The notes: generated by a model not told the origin, from the sequence alone. A stretch of DNA of 64,000 nucleotides from an uncultured Bacteroidales bacterium (GCA_902782665.1 CACZOA010000109.1:1-64000), one strand, 5' to 3'; counted from the stretch's first letter, positions 16,059-26,712 are shown. Numbers and translations are program-made.

Positions 16059-18866
16059 ATGAGAAAGATACTATTTAACATATTTTTGGCAATAAGCGCT
16101 GTTTCCACATGTTTTGCACAACAGAAATTTGAGCCATTGCCAATGGATCCTGCTCTTCGCTATGGCATCCTTGACAACAAACTGACATATTATATCCGTC
16201 ACAATGAGACTGAAAAAGAGCGTGCGGACTTCTACATTGTGCAGAATGTGGGTGCGATCCTCGAAGAGGACAGTCAGAACGGGTTAGCTCACTTTCTCGA
16301 GCATATCGCTTTCAACGGAACAAAGAACTATCCAGGCAAAGGCATCATCAACTATCTTGAAACGATCGGAGTGAAATTCGGAGCGAACATCAACGCCTAC
16401 ACTTCCCTTGACGAAACCGTATATAATCTAAAGGCGGTGCCTACATACCGCAGTGGCATCGTCGACTCATGTCTACTAATCCTACACGATTGGTCGAGCT
16501 TCATCTCTTGTGAGGACGACGAGATTGACAAAGAGAGAGGTGTGATCCTGGAGGAGTGGCGTACTCGCAACACATCCGACCGCCGTCTGTGGAAAAAATC
16601 ATCTCAAATATTATATGAAGGGTCTCAATATGCGAAAAGAGACATCATCGGTGACACTGCGATCATTCTTCATTTCCATCCAGATTCACTTCGTGCTTAC
16701 TACAACAAATGGTATCGTCCGGATCTGCAGGGAATAATAATTGTGGGCGACGTGGATGTAGACTACGTTGAGAACAAGATAAAAGAGATTTTCGCAGATA
16801 TTCCAGAAAGAATCAATCCTGCGACTCGCATAGTGTATGATCTGAAAAAACTAGACACAACGAAAGTGTGTATCCTGACTGACCCAGAAGCCAAATACAC
16901 TCTTGGAAACATCACATACCGCCACGATGCCATGCCATCAGAAATCTACGCATCAATCGTAGGTTATACGACAAGTGTCATCGACAATCTGATCAGCAAA
17001 ATGGTGAATGCAAGAATAGACGAAGTGTTAAAAGAAAAAAACTGTCCTTTCTCCTATGCTTCAATGTCATATGGAAGCCAAGTGAAAAGCTGCGACGGAT
17101 ATGAACTAATGTACGTCGTGAAAGACAACCGTTGCATGGAGGCTTCGGAAAAGATTCTTTCGTTAGCTGAGCGGGTGAGACGCTACGGATTCACTGAGAG
17201 TGAGCTATACAGAGCAAAAGAGACAACCATCGCGTCTTTCGAGAAAGCTTACACAGAAAGGACCAAAGCTAAAAACAACTCTTTCGTTGGCGAATACAAA
17301 CGTAATTTCACAACATTCGAGCCTATTCCAGGAATAGAATGGGAATACAACACAATCAAAAAAATCCTTCCGTCTATCACGACTGACATTGTGAACAAAC
17401 GTTTTGCCGATTATTTCAAAACAAACCAGATCACAGTGCTGATGACGGCCGCAGACAAAGACAAGAACTCACTGCCTAGTGAAGCCCAGTTGACTCAGCT
17501 GATCGCAGACCGTGAGAAGATCGCAGCGTCGCCATATATAGACAAAGCAAAGAACAAGCCACTCGTGAAGAAAGATCCAAAACCAGGCAAAATTGTGGAC
17601 ACTTACCACAATCCAAAACTCGACTTCACTATGTGGACACTGTCAAACGGCGCAAAAGTCATCATCAAATCCACGGATCTGAAAAACGACGAGATTTTGA
17701 TGACTGCGTTTAGCGAGGGAGGAATCTCCACCGTCGGCGATCTGAGCAAACTTTCATCTGCCAAGATCGCAGACAATATCATCGAGAGCAACGGACTCGG
17801 AGATTTCGATGCCACACAATTGGACAAAGCGTTGGCAGGCAAGAATGTCACAGTCTCGCCATCCATCGCCATGTACGAGTCAAAGATTTCCGGACGAAGC
17901 ACGATAAAAGATTTCAAGACAATGCTTCAACTGACATACCTGCTACAGACATCTGTGCGAAATGACCCTGAAGCTTATGCGTCGTTGATATCACAATATG
18001 AAACAGTCTTAGAGAACCGATCATCAGACCCGATGAACGACTACCGCGACTCTGTGCAAGTGCTGTCGTCGAGTAGAAACAGTTATACAATGCCATTTAA
18101 AAAGGAGAATCTTTCTGAGATCAACGAAGCAGACGCAATCAAGATTTACAAGTCGTTGTTCTACTGTCCTGAGAAATTCACATACATTTTTGTAGGAAAT
18201 TTGTCGGAAGATAGCGTAAGAAACGAGATTCTTTCGTATATTGGCGGTATCAAATCTTCCAAGAGCAAGCAGAGAGGCTGGATAGACAGAGGCATAAAGC
18301 ATCCATCCGGCTTTACAAAATGTGAATTCAGCAAGACATTGTCTAATCCAAAATCAGCCGACTATTTCTCATATATGGTTGAAATGGAATACAATCTGAA
18401 GAACAAATTGCAGCTTGCGATTCTCCGTTCGGTTCTCGACTACCGCTATTTGGAATCATGCCGAGAGAGAGAAGGAGGAACATACGGAGTGGCAGTCAGA
18501 CAATCAATGTCTGTGGTTCCAAGTCCATCCGCATGTTTGAAGATTGCATTCGACACAGATCCTGAAAAAGAGGCTTTGTTGAGTGGAATTATCAAGGAAG
18601 AGATAGACAAAATCATCAAGGATGGCATCCGTGACGACGATTTCCAGAAAGCAAAAGAGGCTCTGCAGAAATCATTCGCGGAAAGTCTTCTTGAGAATGG
18701 ATACTGGAAAGGACAGCTAGAACATTTAGAAAAATACAGTTGGTGTGATAATCCTACATACACTGAGACTCTTGCGAAGATCACAAAAGAGGATATCCGT
18801 CAGACGCTGAAATCTATTGTTGACGCAGGCAATCTTCTGGAGATTAAGATGAAGCCGGACAAATAA
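16059..18866 (+). CDS. M16 family zinc protease (pitrilysin/insulinase-like), exported
   Basis: 935 residues with a signal peptide (cleavage near FAQ, residue 20-21), so it acts in the periplasm or beyond. The inverted zinc motif HFLEH is at 78-82 with the third ligand Glu159 in DKERG, the correct 76-77 residue spacing. The first half is the active M16 unit and the second half (from about 520) is the inactive M16_C-type partner, as in the PqqL-like full-length M16 proteases. It probably degrades peptides; substrate unknown. It is followed by a low-complexity repeat and a gene of different type, so it is probably monocistronic. Confidence 0.92.
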   Translation: MRKILFNIFLAISAVSTCFAQQKFEPLPMDPALRYGILDNKLTYYIRHNETEKERADFYIVQNVGAILEEDSQNGLAHFLEHIAFNGTKNYPGKGIINYLETIGVKFGANINAYTSLDETVYNLKAVPTYRSGIVDSCLLILHDWSSFISCEDDEIDKERGVILEEWRTRNTSDRRLWKKSSQILYEGSQYAKRDIIGDTAIILHFHPDSLRAYYNKWYRPDLQGIIIVGDVDVDYVENKIKEIFADIPERINPATRIVYDLKKLDTTKVCILTDPEAKYTLGNITYRHDAMPSEIYASIVGYTTSVIDNLISKMVNARIDEVLKEKNCPFSYASMSYGSQVKSCDGYELMYVVKDNRCMEASEKILSLAERVRRYGFTESELYRAKETTIASFEKAYTERTKAKNNSFVGEYKRNFTTFEPIPGIEWEYNTIKKILPSITTDIVNKRFADYFKTNQITVLMTAADKDKNSLPSEAQLTQLIADREKIAASPYIDKAKNKPLVKKDPKPGKIVDTYHNPKLDFTMWTLSNGAKVIIKSTDLKNDEILMTAFSEGGISTVGDLSKLSSAKIADNIIESNGLGDFDATQLDKALAGKNVTVSPSIAMYESKISGRSTIKDFKTMLQLTYLLQTSVRNDPEAYASLISQYETVLENRSSDPMNDYRDSVQVLSSSRNSYTMPFKKENLSEINEADAIKIYKSLFYCPEKFTYIFVGNLSEDSVRNEILSYIGGIKSSKSKQRGWIDRGIKHPSGFTKCEFSKTLSNPKSADYFSYMVEMEYNLKNKLQLAILRSVLDYRYLESCREREGGTYGVAVRQSMSVVPSPSACLKIAFDTDPEKEALLSGIIKEEIDKIIKDGIRDDDFQKAKEALQKSFAESLLENGYWKGQLEHLEKYSWCDNPTYTETLAKITKEDIRQTLKSIVDAGNLLEIKMKPDK

Positions 18867-18867
18867 G

Positions 18868-19010
18868 GTTGATGGTTGACGGTGGATGATTGAAGATGAG
18901 AGGTTAGAGGTGAATGGTTAGAGGTGGATGGTGAATGGTTAGAGATATTGTGATGAGACGTCAATTTCCGAGAGGAAGAACCATCAACCATTAATCATCA
19001 ACCATTAAAT
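18868..19010. repeat. Low-complexity GGTTGATGGTT / AACCATCAACC repeat patch
   Basis: Between the M16 gene and 19021 the sequence is built of GGTTGATGG-, TGAATGGTTAGAG (twice, 33 bp apart) and GGTGGATGG-like words, followed by the complementary AACCATCAACCATTAATC. The two ends could pair. No gene is present. Confidence 0.6.
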
Positions 19011-19020
19011 CATATAAGCT

Positions 19021-19827
19021 ATGGGAAATGTAAGTTTCAATCAATACAAGAAAGACCAGCGAGAATGGGCGATCATCCGCCTGTTCCGCTCGAGTTTTAC
19101 TGCATTTCCACTAGGAGAGCTTGAGAAATGTGAATGTCCGGACTTCATACTCAGTGCAGGATCAAAGAAGATCGGAATTGAGTTGACGGAATTAAAATAT
19201 GAGAGAGAAGATAGAGACTTCAACCTCCGTGCTCACGAAGATTTTCTCACCGACATCATGAACGGAGCCAAACAGATAGTAGAGAAAGTTTGCGACCAGG
19301 TGTTGGTAGTCGACGTGCATTTCACCAACGAGCTCGGGCCATCAGTGAGTGTGCCAAAAGAGAAAGCGTCGCAGCTGATGCGACTGGCATTCACGGAAGC
19401 GATCTCGAAAATCGTGCTCGACAATGTGCCAATGTCCACTGGCAAAGAGTACATAATAGACAGAAGCAGCAAATATGGCGACACGAATCTGCCAAGCAAG
19501 ATCGAGATGATACGCATCAAAAACATGACTGGCAGATATGACGAAGGATTATGGTACGCAGGCATTTCCACCAAAGTAAAGCCAATGAGTGTAGCCAGTG
19601 TATGCGGAAGGATCAACGACAAAGACGAGAAAATTGTGCACTATGCCCCACTCGATGAGCAATGGCTGATAATAGTGCAAAACAGTTTTTTGATGTCGAG
19701 TCTGTATAATCCCGACGATGTCAAGACAGCGTTAAACCATAAATACCGTAGCAGATTCGACAGGATATTCGTATTCGAGAGAAGTGAAGGTACTGTCACT
19801 GAGTTAAAAATCGAAAAGAAAGCATAA
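19021..19827 (+). CDS. Possible PD-(D/E)XK-like nuclease of unknown function
   Basis: 268 residues, no signal peptide. Near the start a Cys-Glu-Cys then PDFIL (Pro40-Asp41) is followed after a turn by KKIGIELTELK with Glu54 and Glu57. This Asp / Glu-x-Thr arrangement on adjacent strands resembles the core of PD-(D/E)XK nuclease folds, although the usual Lys is replaced. The rest is alpha/beta with basic patches and no family that I recognise. It is followed after 27 bp by a DUF4491 gene and preceded by low-complexity DNA. The nuclease suggestion rests on the motif alone; substrate unknown. Confidence 0.6.
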   Translation: MGNVSFNQYKKDQREWAIIRLFRSSFTAFPLGELEKCECPDFILSAGSKKIGIELTELKYEREDRDFNLRAHEDFLTDIMNGAKQIVEKVCDQVLVVDVHFTNELGPSVSVPKEKASQLMRLAFTEAISKIVLDNVPMSTGKEYIIDRSSKYGDTNLPSKIEMIRIKNMTGRYDEGLWYAGISTKVKPMSVASVCGRINDKDEKIVHYAPLDEQWLIIVQNSFLMSSLYNPDDVKTALNHKYRSRFDRIFVFERSEGTVTELKIEKKA

Positions 19828-19854
19828 TTGCGAAATTATAGATAAACTATTTAT

Positions 19855-20166
19855 ATGGACATTAATTTTGAAGGCCTACTAATAGGCATCTGCACATTCT
19901 TGTGTATTGGACTTTTCCACCCGATAGTGATCAAGGCAGAATACTATTTCGGTGCAAAAAAATGTTGGTGGTGGTTTCCCATCGTCGGCATATTAGGAGT
20001 AGCAGGAAGTTTGGTGGTCGAAAACACATTAGCGTCTGCCCTTTTAGGCGTTTTCGCATTCTCATGTTTCTGGTCAATCATTGAGGTTTTTGAGCAAGAA
20101 AAGAGAGTGAAAAAGGGATGGTTCCCTAAAAATCCTAAGAGAAAGGATGAATACGACGAAAAATAG
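19855..20166 (+). CDS. DUF4491 family small membrane protein
   Basis: 103 residues. Three hydrophobic segments (about 8-26, 38-58 and 62-80) flank the conserved FHPIVIKAEYYFG and the tail EQEKRVKKGWFPKNPKRKDE, which identify DUF4491. These are small Bacteroidota membrane proteins of unknown function. It lies 27 bp after the PD-(D/E)XK-like gene and just before the gyrB promoter. Confidence 0.88.
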   Translation: MDINFEGLLIGICTFLCIGLFHPIVIKAEYYFGAKKCWWWFPIVGILGVAGSLVVENTLASALLGVFAFSCFWSIIEVFEQEKRVKKGWFPKNPKRKDEYDEK

Positions 20167-22215
<2,049 letters not shown>

Positions 22216-22239
22216 AAACGAAAAACAATAATAATTGGT

Positions 22240-22276
22240 AAAGACGGGGGGAATCCTCCCGTCTTTATTTTTTGTA
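22240..22276 (+). terminator. gyrB terminator
   Basis: A 12-bp stem (22240-22251 with 22255-22266, one G-U pair) with an AAT loop followed by TATTTTTTG. It starts 25 bp after the gyrB stop. Confidence 0.9.
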
Positions 22277-22386
22277 AAGACGTCGTATTACGGTGTCTCA
22301 CACATTAATGACAAAAGAGACGCCATGACATGACGTCTCTACGAATATCAATAACAAAAAAAGAGACGCCGTGTCACGACGTCTCT
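22276..22386. repeat. Three tandem copies of a 25-bp palindromic repeat (GAGACG...CGTCTC)
   Basis: Units at 22276-22300 (degenerate), 22316-22340 and 22362-22386, each a near-perfect palindrome opening AGAGACG and closing CGTCTCT. Related elements are at 25675-25701 (degenerate) and 52168-52191. The last unit here also works as the terminator of the DUF5606 gene. Confidence 0.8.
22355..22386 (-). terminator. DUF5606 gene terminator
   Basis: The 22362-22386 palindrome, read on the minus strand, is followed by TTTTTTTG (complement of 22354-22361). It begins 23 bp after the DUF5606 stop. Confidence 0.8.
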
Positions 22387-22408
22387 CAAATATCATATTA
22401 ATCCGATA

Positions 22409-22816
22409 TTAAGCCTCAGCCTTCTCTTCCTTAACGAAGTCAGTCATATTAGCTCCCACTAGAAGGTTATACCAAACCAAAACCTTCTTGATATCGCTCA
22501 CGTGGACACGAGTACGATCAAAGTTTGGCAACACCTCTTCGAAGTAAGCACGCATCTGATCAGCATCGTTAGATGGCTTTACAGAAGTGGCTGCACCATT
22601 TTCCTTCTTCTTGATTGAGTCAAACACAGAAGCCAAAGAGACTTCACCTTCGTCTGTATAGATTGCTATATCATTGAGAGAAATAATCTTTTCTGTAGCA
22701 TAAGCAGGAGTCTTCTTTCCCGAAGCCAACTCCTCAACGATAAGCATGTTTTTGCCCTGTGACGCCAACTTGAATAGGCCTGGGCGACCTGCGATTGATA
22801 AAATTCGCCTTAACAT
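22409..22816 (-). CDS. DUF5606 family protein
   Basis: 135 residues. The N-terminus ILSIAGRPGLFKLASQGKNM and the following MLIVEELASGKKTPAYA are characteristic of DUF5606, a short Bacteroidota family of unknown function. The C-terminal half is helical (MRAYFEEVLPNFDRTRVHVSDIKKV, then WYNLLVGAN). No signal peptide, so cytoplasmic. It is convergent with gyrB and separated from it by terminators and palindromic repeats; a -7 box is at 22849-22856. Confidence 0.88.
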   Translation of the reverse strand: MLRRILSIAGRPGLFKLASQGKNMLIVEELASGKKTPAYATEKIISLNDIAIYTDEGEVSLASVFDSIKKKENGAATSVKPSNDADQMRAYFEEVLPNFDRTRVHVSDIKKVLVWYNLLVGANMTDFVKEEKAEA

Positions 22817-22848
22817 TATCTTTATTTTTACTTAAAACTAATTTTCCA

Positions 22849-22856
22849 CAAAAATA
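22849..22856 (-). promoter_or_regulatory. -7 box of the DUF5606 gene
   Basis: TATTTTTG on the minus strand, 33 bp upstream of the ATG. Confidence 0.45.
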
Positions 22857-22972
22857 TAAAAATTGTGCTACTTGCAAAGCGATTTGGCCAATTTAATTCA
22901 TATAACCATGGCAAATATATCGTTCAAATCTTAAATAAAATTAAAACTTCAAAATTATAAACAAGTTTAGTT

Positions 22973-23008
22973 AACGATACCAAAGTTTTTATATAAATTT
23001 GTATCGTT
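22973..23008 (+). promoter_or_regulatory. TM2 operon -7 box flanked by an inverted repeat
   Basis: TAAATTTG at 22994-23001 fits the -7 consensus. AACGATAC at 22973-22980 and GTATCGTT at 23001-23008 are perfect complements with a 20-bp spacer covering the core promoter, which is how an operator could be placed. The regulator is unknown. Confidence 0.5.
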
Positions 23009-23147
23009 ACTAAGACAATGGTTTCACACTCACATAGCGAGAAAAACAATCACGAAATACAGAACTCCAACTTTCAACATTCGTGTTCGGGCCATATATT
23101 TTTAACAAATGTCGATTTAGCAAAACAACAAAATAATACAAACTATC

Positions 23148-23618
23148 ATGGAGAGAAATAAAATCGAGCAGTTCATGTTGTTGAACGCAGGAAATTTCAA
23201 CGAATCAGACATTCAAAAGATTCAAAGCAAGCTAGAATCAGTGCCTGAAGAATCAGCGACTCTTGTTTTAGGCACAGAGTTCAAGAAACCTACGACATCA
23301 CTTATCATATCTTTTCTTGGAGGTGGACTCGGCATCGACCGTTTCTATTTAGGTCAAACAGGAAAAGGAATCCTTAAATTGATCACTTGTGGAGGTTTTG
23401 GTATTTGGGCAATCATCGATTTGTTCATCATCATGGGTGCTACAAAGGAATACAACACAAACAAACTTATCAGTATAATAAACAGAGTTGTCCCTAAGAA
23501 GTCTGTTCAGTCACCTGTTCAGCCATCTGTTCAGTCTTACCAACCAGCGACAGAGCAACCTGTTGCGGAGATTCAAGAGACTAACGTAGAGAACAACGAA
23601 ACAAACAGTGCTGACTAA
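23148..23618 (+). CDS. TM2 domain-containing membrane protein
   Basis: 156 residues. After a hydrophilic N-terminal region of about 50 residues comes the TM2 domain: TSLIISFLGGGLGIDRFYLG, GKGILKLITCGGFGIWAIID and a second helix ending FIIMGAT. TM2 proteins are small two-helix membrane proteins of unclear function. The tail is Gln/Pro/Ser-rich with a repeated VQS/VQP motif. First gene of a TM2 / DUF2752 / M48 operon (38-bp gap, then a 4-bp overlap). Confidence 0.9.
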   Translation: MERNKIEQFMLLNAGNFNESDIQKIQSKLESVPEESATLVLGTEFKKPTTSLIISFLGGGLGIDRFYLGQTGKGILKLITCGGFGIWAIIDLFIIMGATKEYNTNKLISIINRVVPKKSVQSPVQPSVQSYQPATEQPVAEIQETNVENNETNSAD

Positions 23619-23656
23619 TAGAATTGGAGTCAATCTAAAATTCTAGTTTGAAAAAT

Positions 23657-24061
23657 ATGTATTCCTTCAAGAACCAAAATAATTTTATATGGTTTATTGG
23701 AGGAATACTTTTTGTTTCCTACATATGGATAGGATATAACATGCTTACTAGCGGACAAGACGGAATAACAATATGCTTAATCAATAGATTTCTTGGGATA
23801 CCATGTCCGGGATGCGGGCTAACTCGAGCAGTCATAGCATTCTGTCACGGCGATTTGTTTTCAGCCATCCAGTTGAATCCTTTAGTATTGATTGTTGTCC
23901 CTGCTTTAGTTATCACACCAATTGCATTAGCCATAATGCCCAAAGAATCATATATTTTATTCACAAGGACAGAAGATTTTTTCTCTAAAGGAACAGGAAT
24001 AATCATTCTGTGTCTGTCCCTTGTCTCTTTATGGACCTATTTAATCATTCACAACATATGA
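23657..24061 (+). CDS. DUF2752 family membrane protein
   Basis: 134 residues from ATG 23657 (a TTG at 23648 would add three residues). Three hydrophobic segments with the family signature GIPCPGCGLTRA between the first and second. The two Cys could bind a metal or redox partner; function is not established. TM2 and DUF2752 genes are often adjacent. Its stop overlaps the start of the M48 gene (ATGA), indicating coupled translation. Confidence 0.88.
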   Translation: MYSFKNQNNFIWFIGGILFVSYIWIGYNMLTSGQDGITICLINRFLGIPCPGCGLTRAVIAFCHGDLFSAIQLNPLVLIVVPALVITPIALAIMPKESYILFTRTEDFFSKGTGIIILCLSLVSLWTYLIIHNI

Positions 24062-25356
24062 AATACGAATTAAAAGAAGACGAAAAAGAGATAATAACCA
24101 ACAGTTATTTAATGTCTTTGGCCGTTTTTGTAACGACCATGCCTATCCCTGTCATCAATTTGATAGCAAACTTATATTTCTATTTTTCACATAGAAAAAG
24201 TTCGTATGTAATAAGATGGCATGCATTAAACTCATTGTTTTCTCAAATTCCTCTGTTTTTCATAAACAGTTTCACCTGGTATGTCGTCTGGCAAATCTTA
24301 TGGGGAGAAATGGAAATAAACAATTGGACAATAGCATATTTAGTGATTGCCTGTTTACTAAACGTACTGGAACTGCTATCTTCAATTATATGTTGTTTAA
24401 AAGTCAAAAAAGACAAAGAGATAAACATACCTGTCATCTCTCCACTGACACATATAGTATGTCTAAAAAAAGATTGGGACAAATGGTCAGATTCATGGGT
24501 CGACGTAGATCCTGTCTTTATTAAATACGAAGAGAAAGCCAGAAAACAGATTGCTGGTCATATAATAAACAGCACAGCCGTTTTAGGAGTACTATTTGTC
24601 GCAATTGTAGGAATCAACATAACAAGCCGTGTAGAAATCCCTAACTATTCGTTGGAAAACCTTTTTGAGGAATTGGTGTACGAGTCGTCAGTCAAGCCAC
24701 ACATGATAACAGATGAAAAAAAGACTACACCATTGAAAAAAATGGTAAATCACCTGATAGAAAAAAACGGGATGGATTCCATCAACGTCTATCTTGTTGA
24801 ATCAAGAGAAGTGAATGCTTTCGCTTACGCTGGACGTAACTTGGCAGTCTATACAAGTCTGATTGATGAATGTGATACAGAAAACGAACTTTTGGCCGTG
24901 CTTGGACACGAAATCGGGCATATTGAGAAAAGACATGTGGTTCGCTCCATAAAAACAAATGTGGGAATAAGCATTGTTTTTTCTGCCTTATTAGGTGATT
25001 TTTCTTCCATCGCCACATCAATCACGACCAATCATATGAGCCGTGACTTTGAAAACGAAGCTGACGAATTATCTGTCGAATATCTGTACAATGCAGACAT
25101 TGACCCATCCGGATTTGCCTCGTTCATGAAGAAAATGCTTACAGACACATTCTTAGACCATATCGATTTTTTCTCTGATCATCCTGCGACACAAGACAGA
25201 GTAGACAAATCAGAAGCAAAAGTCAAAAGTTTGCCAGAAAAGAAATACATCACAATTCTGACAGACAATGAATGGAGTGATTTTAAAGAAGTATTGAAAA
25301 AAGATAAAAAAAACAAAAGTGAGGAGATGACAAGCAACAACGATATCGTTGAATAA
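24058..25356 (+). CDS. M48 family metallopeptidase with N-terminal membrane domain
   Basis: 432 residues from ATG 24058, which overlaps the DUF2752 stop. Residues about 15-130 form several helices with VIRWHALNSLF, resembling the DUF4870 type of membrane domain; another helix is near 175-200. The protease domain has the zinc motif HEIGH (284-288) and the third ligand in ENEAD (Glu334), so it looks active. M48 proteases act at membranes on damaged or precursor proteins. The fused front domain and its TM2 and DUF2752 partners suggest a membrane quality-control unit; that is inference. Confidence 0.88.
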   Translation: MKYELKEDEKEIITNSYLMSLAVFVTTMPIPVINLIANLYFYFSHRKSSYVIRWHALNSLFSQIPLFFINSFTWYVVWQILWGEMEINNWTIAYLVIACLLNVLELLSSIICCLKVKKDKEINIPVISPLTHIVCLKKDWDKWSDSWVDVDPVFIKYEEKARKQIAGHIINSTAVLGVLFVAIVGINITSRVEIPNYSLENLFEELVYESSVKPHMITDEKKTTPLKKMVNHLIEKNGMDSINVYLVESREVNAFAYAGRNLAVYTSLIDECDTENELLAVLGHEIGHIEKRHVVRSIKTNVGISIVFSALLGDFSSIATSITTNHMSRDFENEADELSVEYLYNADIDPSGFASFMKKMLTDTFLDHIDFFSDHPATQDRVDKSEAKVKSLPEKKYITILTDNEWSDFKEVLKKDKKNKSEEMTSNNDIVE

Positions 25357-25449
25357 GCAGTAGACCAGACAAAACAGGAATCAAACACATCTCAAAAGAT
25401 CTTTATTCAAAAAAAATCGCACCAAAACTAAAAAAAATCATAAAATCGC

Positions 25450-25479
25450 TTGCGGAATAAAAAAAAGTCACTACTTTTG
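25450..25479 (+). promoter_or_regulatory. tRNA-His promoter
   Basis: TTG at 25450-25452 and TACTTTTG at 25472-25479 with 19 bp between, 20 bp before the tRNA 5' end. Confidence 0.65.
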
Positions 25480-25499
25480 CACTCGCAATTCAGCAAATG

Positions 25500-25573
25500 G
25501 TGGGTGTAGCTCAGTTGGTTAGAGTATCAGATTGTGGTCCTGAGGGTCGAGGGTTCGATCCCCTTCACCCACC
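25500..25573 (+). tRNA. tRNA-His (anticodon GTG)
   Basis: Complete cloverleaf. Acceptor GTGGGTG pairs with CACCCAC, the D-loop has AGCTCAGTTGGTTAGAG, the anticodon loop is GATTGTGGTCC with GTG, and the T-loop is GGGTTCGATCC. A G at 25499 can serve as the extra G-1 opposite the discriminator C, as required for histidine tRNA. A full CCA is not clearly encoded. Confidence 0.97.
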
Positions 25574-25580
25574 CAGAAAG

Positions 25581-25613
25581 AGAGATTGTTCTTACGAACA
25601 ATCTCTTTTTTTA
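25581..25613 (+). terminator. tRNA-His terminator
   Basis: AGAGATTGTTC (25581-25591) pairs perfectly with GAACAATCTCT (25596-25606), TTAC loop, then a T-run. Confidence 0.9.
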
Positions 25614-26063
25614 TACCAACATACCATTACTAATATTTAATGTCTAACGACGGTTATTAGTGAATGATCATCCGTAGAAACATCGTATTGTAGCGTCTCC
25701 ACTATCACCTCCAGATCTGGGCGACCGCAAGGGATCGTCCCTACGGTCCAATGTCATCGTTGGATTATCCCCACAATTACGCATTATGCATTTCGAATTA
25801 CAAATTATCATAACACGCACATCCGTGCGTCTCCACGAGAGGGAGAACAACCAGATGTGTGGAGTATCCCCACAATTATGAATTATTAATTACGAATTAT
25901 GAATTATATCCAACCTTGGTCTGTTATTTTTAGTTTTATTAAGATTTTAGGCAATAAAAAATATCAAAACATTTAGATTTTATAAAAACACAGACTATAT
26001 TTGTATACATAAAAGGATTTTGGTGAGACCATAGCCTATTATTGGCCACAAGTCAAACTATTT
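25614..26063. other. Repeat-rich intergenic region, no gene
   Basis: About 450 bp of decayed repeats. It has a degenerate copy of the GAGACG palindrome (25675-25701), a hairpin around GGGATCGTCCC (near 25730), and two related blocks each ending TATCCCCACAATTA followed by GAATTA-type words (near 25757-25810 and 25866-25910). The right end carries the promoter of the next gene. No coding sequence is visible. Confidence 0.6.
25972..26003 (+). promoter_or_regulatory. Promoter of the 26088 lipoprotein gene
   Basis: TTTA at 25972-25975 and TATATTTG at 25996-26003, 20 bp apart. Confidence 0.5.
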
Positions 26064-26087
26064 ATGTCAAACGAAAAAAATAATAAT

Positions 26088-26507
26088 ATGAAAGCATTGT
26101 TAAACGCAACAATTGTCGCACTACTATCAATATTGTCTATTTCATGCGACGGTTATGACTCAGACTACGACGGAGATAATGCGTACGACACATTTGAAGG
26201 CAAGACATGGTCGAGAATAGAAGAGTCGGCACACTACAACTATTTTGTTTGCTATGACTTCTATAGGGACGGCACATACAAATATTGGTTTTACGAATAT
26301 GCAGACGGTTTTCCTGTATACAGTGTTGAGACAGGACGTTGGGAGATTGTGACACACAGCAGAAAAAGCGATATCAAATTATATGCAAATGGAAGAAGCG
26401 ACGTCTATGACATCGACGAATTCCTTGACGGTTTGAGCAGCCATAACTTCCGCAGTGATATAGACGACTACAAGAGATTGATTGATGACCTATATCTCGC
26501 TGAATAA
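26088..26507 (+). CDS. Small lipoprotein of unknown function
   Basis: 139 residues from ATG 26088; an ATG at 26064 would add eight hydrophilic residues and is possible. Signal peptide with lipobox LSISC, then an acidic Asp/Tyr-rich stretch after the lipid Cys. The body reads like a small beta-sheet domain: GKTWSRIEES, FYRDGTYKYWFYEY, ETGRWEIV and SDIKLYANG, similar in style to lipocalin-like or DUF-type sensor lipoproteins of Bacteroidota. No family firmly recognised. It stands alone between its own promoter and terminator. Confidence 0.7.
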   Translation: MKALLNATIVALLSILSISCDGYDSDYDGDNAYDTFEGKTWSRIEESAHYNYFVCYDFYRDGTYKYWFYEYADGFPVYSVETGRWEIVTHSRKSDIKLYANGRSDVYDIDEFLDGLSSHNFRSDIDDYKRLIDDLYLAE

Positions 26508-26534
26508 ACAAGCAAACTACATAATAAAAATATT

Positions 26535-26566
26535 GAAGACGGGAAAAAAATCCCGTCTTCTTTATT
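26535..26566 (+). terminator. Terminator of the 26088 gene
   Basis: A 10-bp stem (26535-26544 with 26551-26560), A6 loop, then TTTATT. It starts 28 bp after the stop. Confidence 0.85.
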
Positions 26567-26629
26567 AAAAAAGGATTAACCACATAACCATATTTTCGCT
26601 AGACGAAATTACAGTTTGTCCCCCAAAAT

Positions 26630-26661
26630 TTTGACAACTCCATTTTTTGTTCTTACTTTTG
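26630..26661 (+). promoter_or_regulatory. Promoter of the 2467-residue surface protein gene
   Basis: TTTG at 26630-26633 and TACTTTTG at 26654-26661, 20 bp apart, an ideal match; 51 bp before the ATG at 26713. Confidence 0.65.
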
Positions 26662-26712
26662 TCAAATTTTAGGACATACATCACATAGTTTATGATAGGG
26701 AAATACAACAAT

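Larger units (their letters stand above)
22817..23147. other. Divergent intergenic region between DUF5606 and TM2 genes
   Basis: 330 bp holding the two divergent -7 boxes and an inverted repeat around the plus-strand one. The TM2 gene would have a leader of about 140 bases; I see no known riboswitch in it and no gene. Confidence 0.5.

Noticed and set aside
18868..19010. GGTTGATGG patch considered as an insertion-sequence end or attachment site
   Set aside because: No transposase, no target duplication and no sharp boundary; it is low-complexity intergenic DNA.
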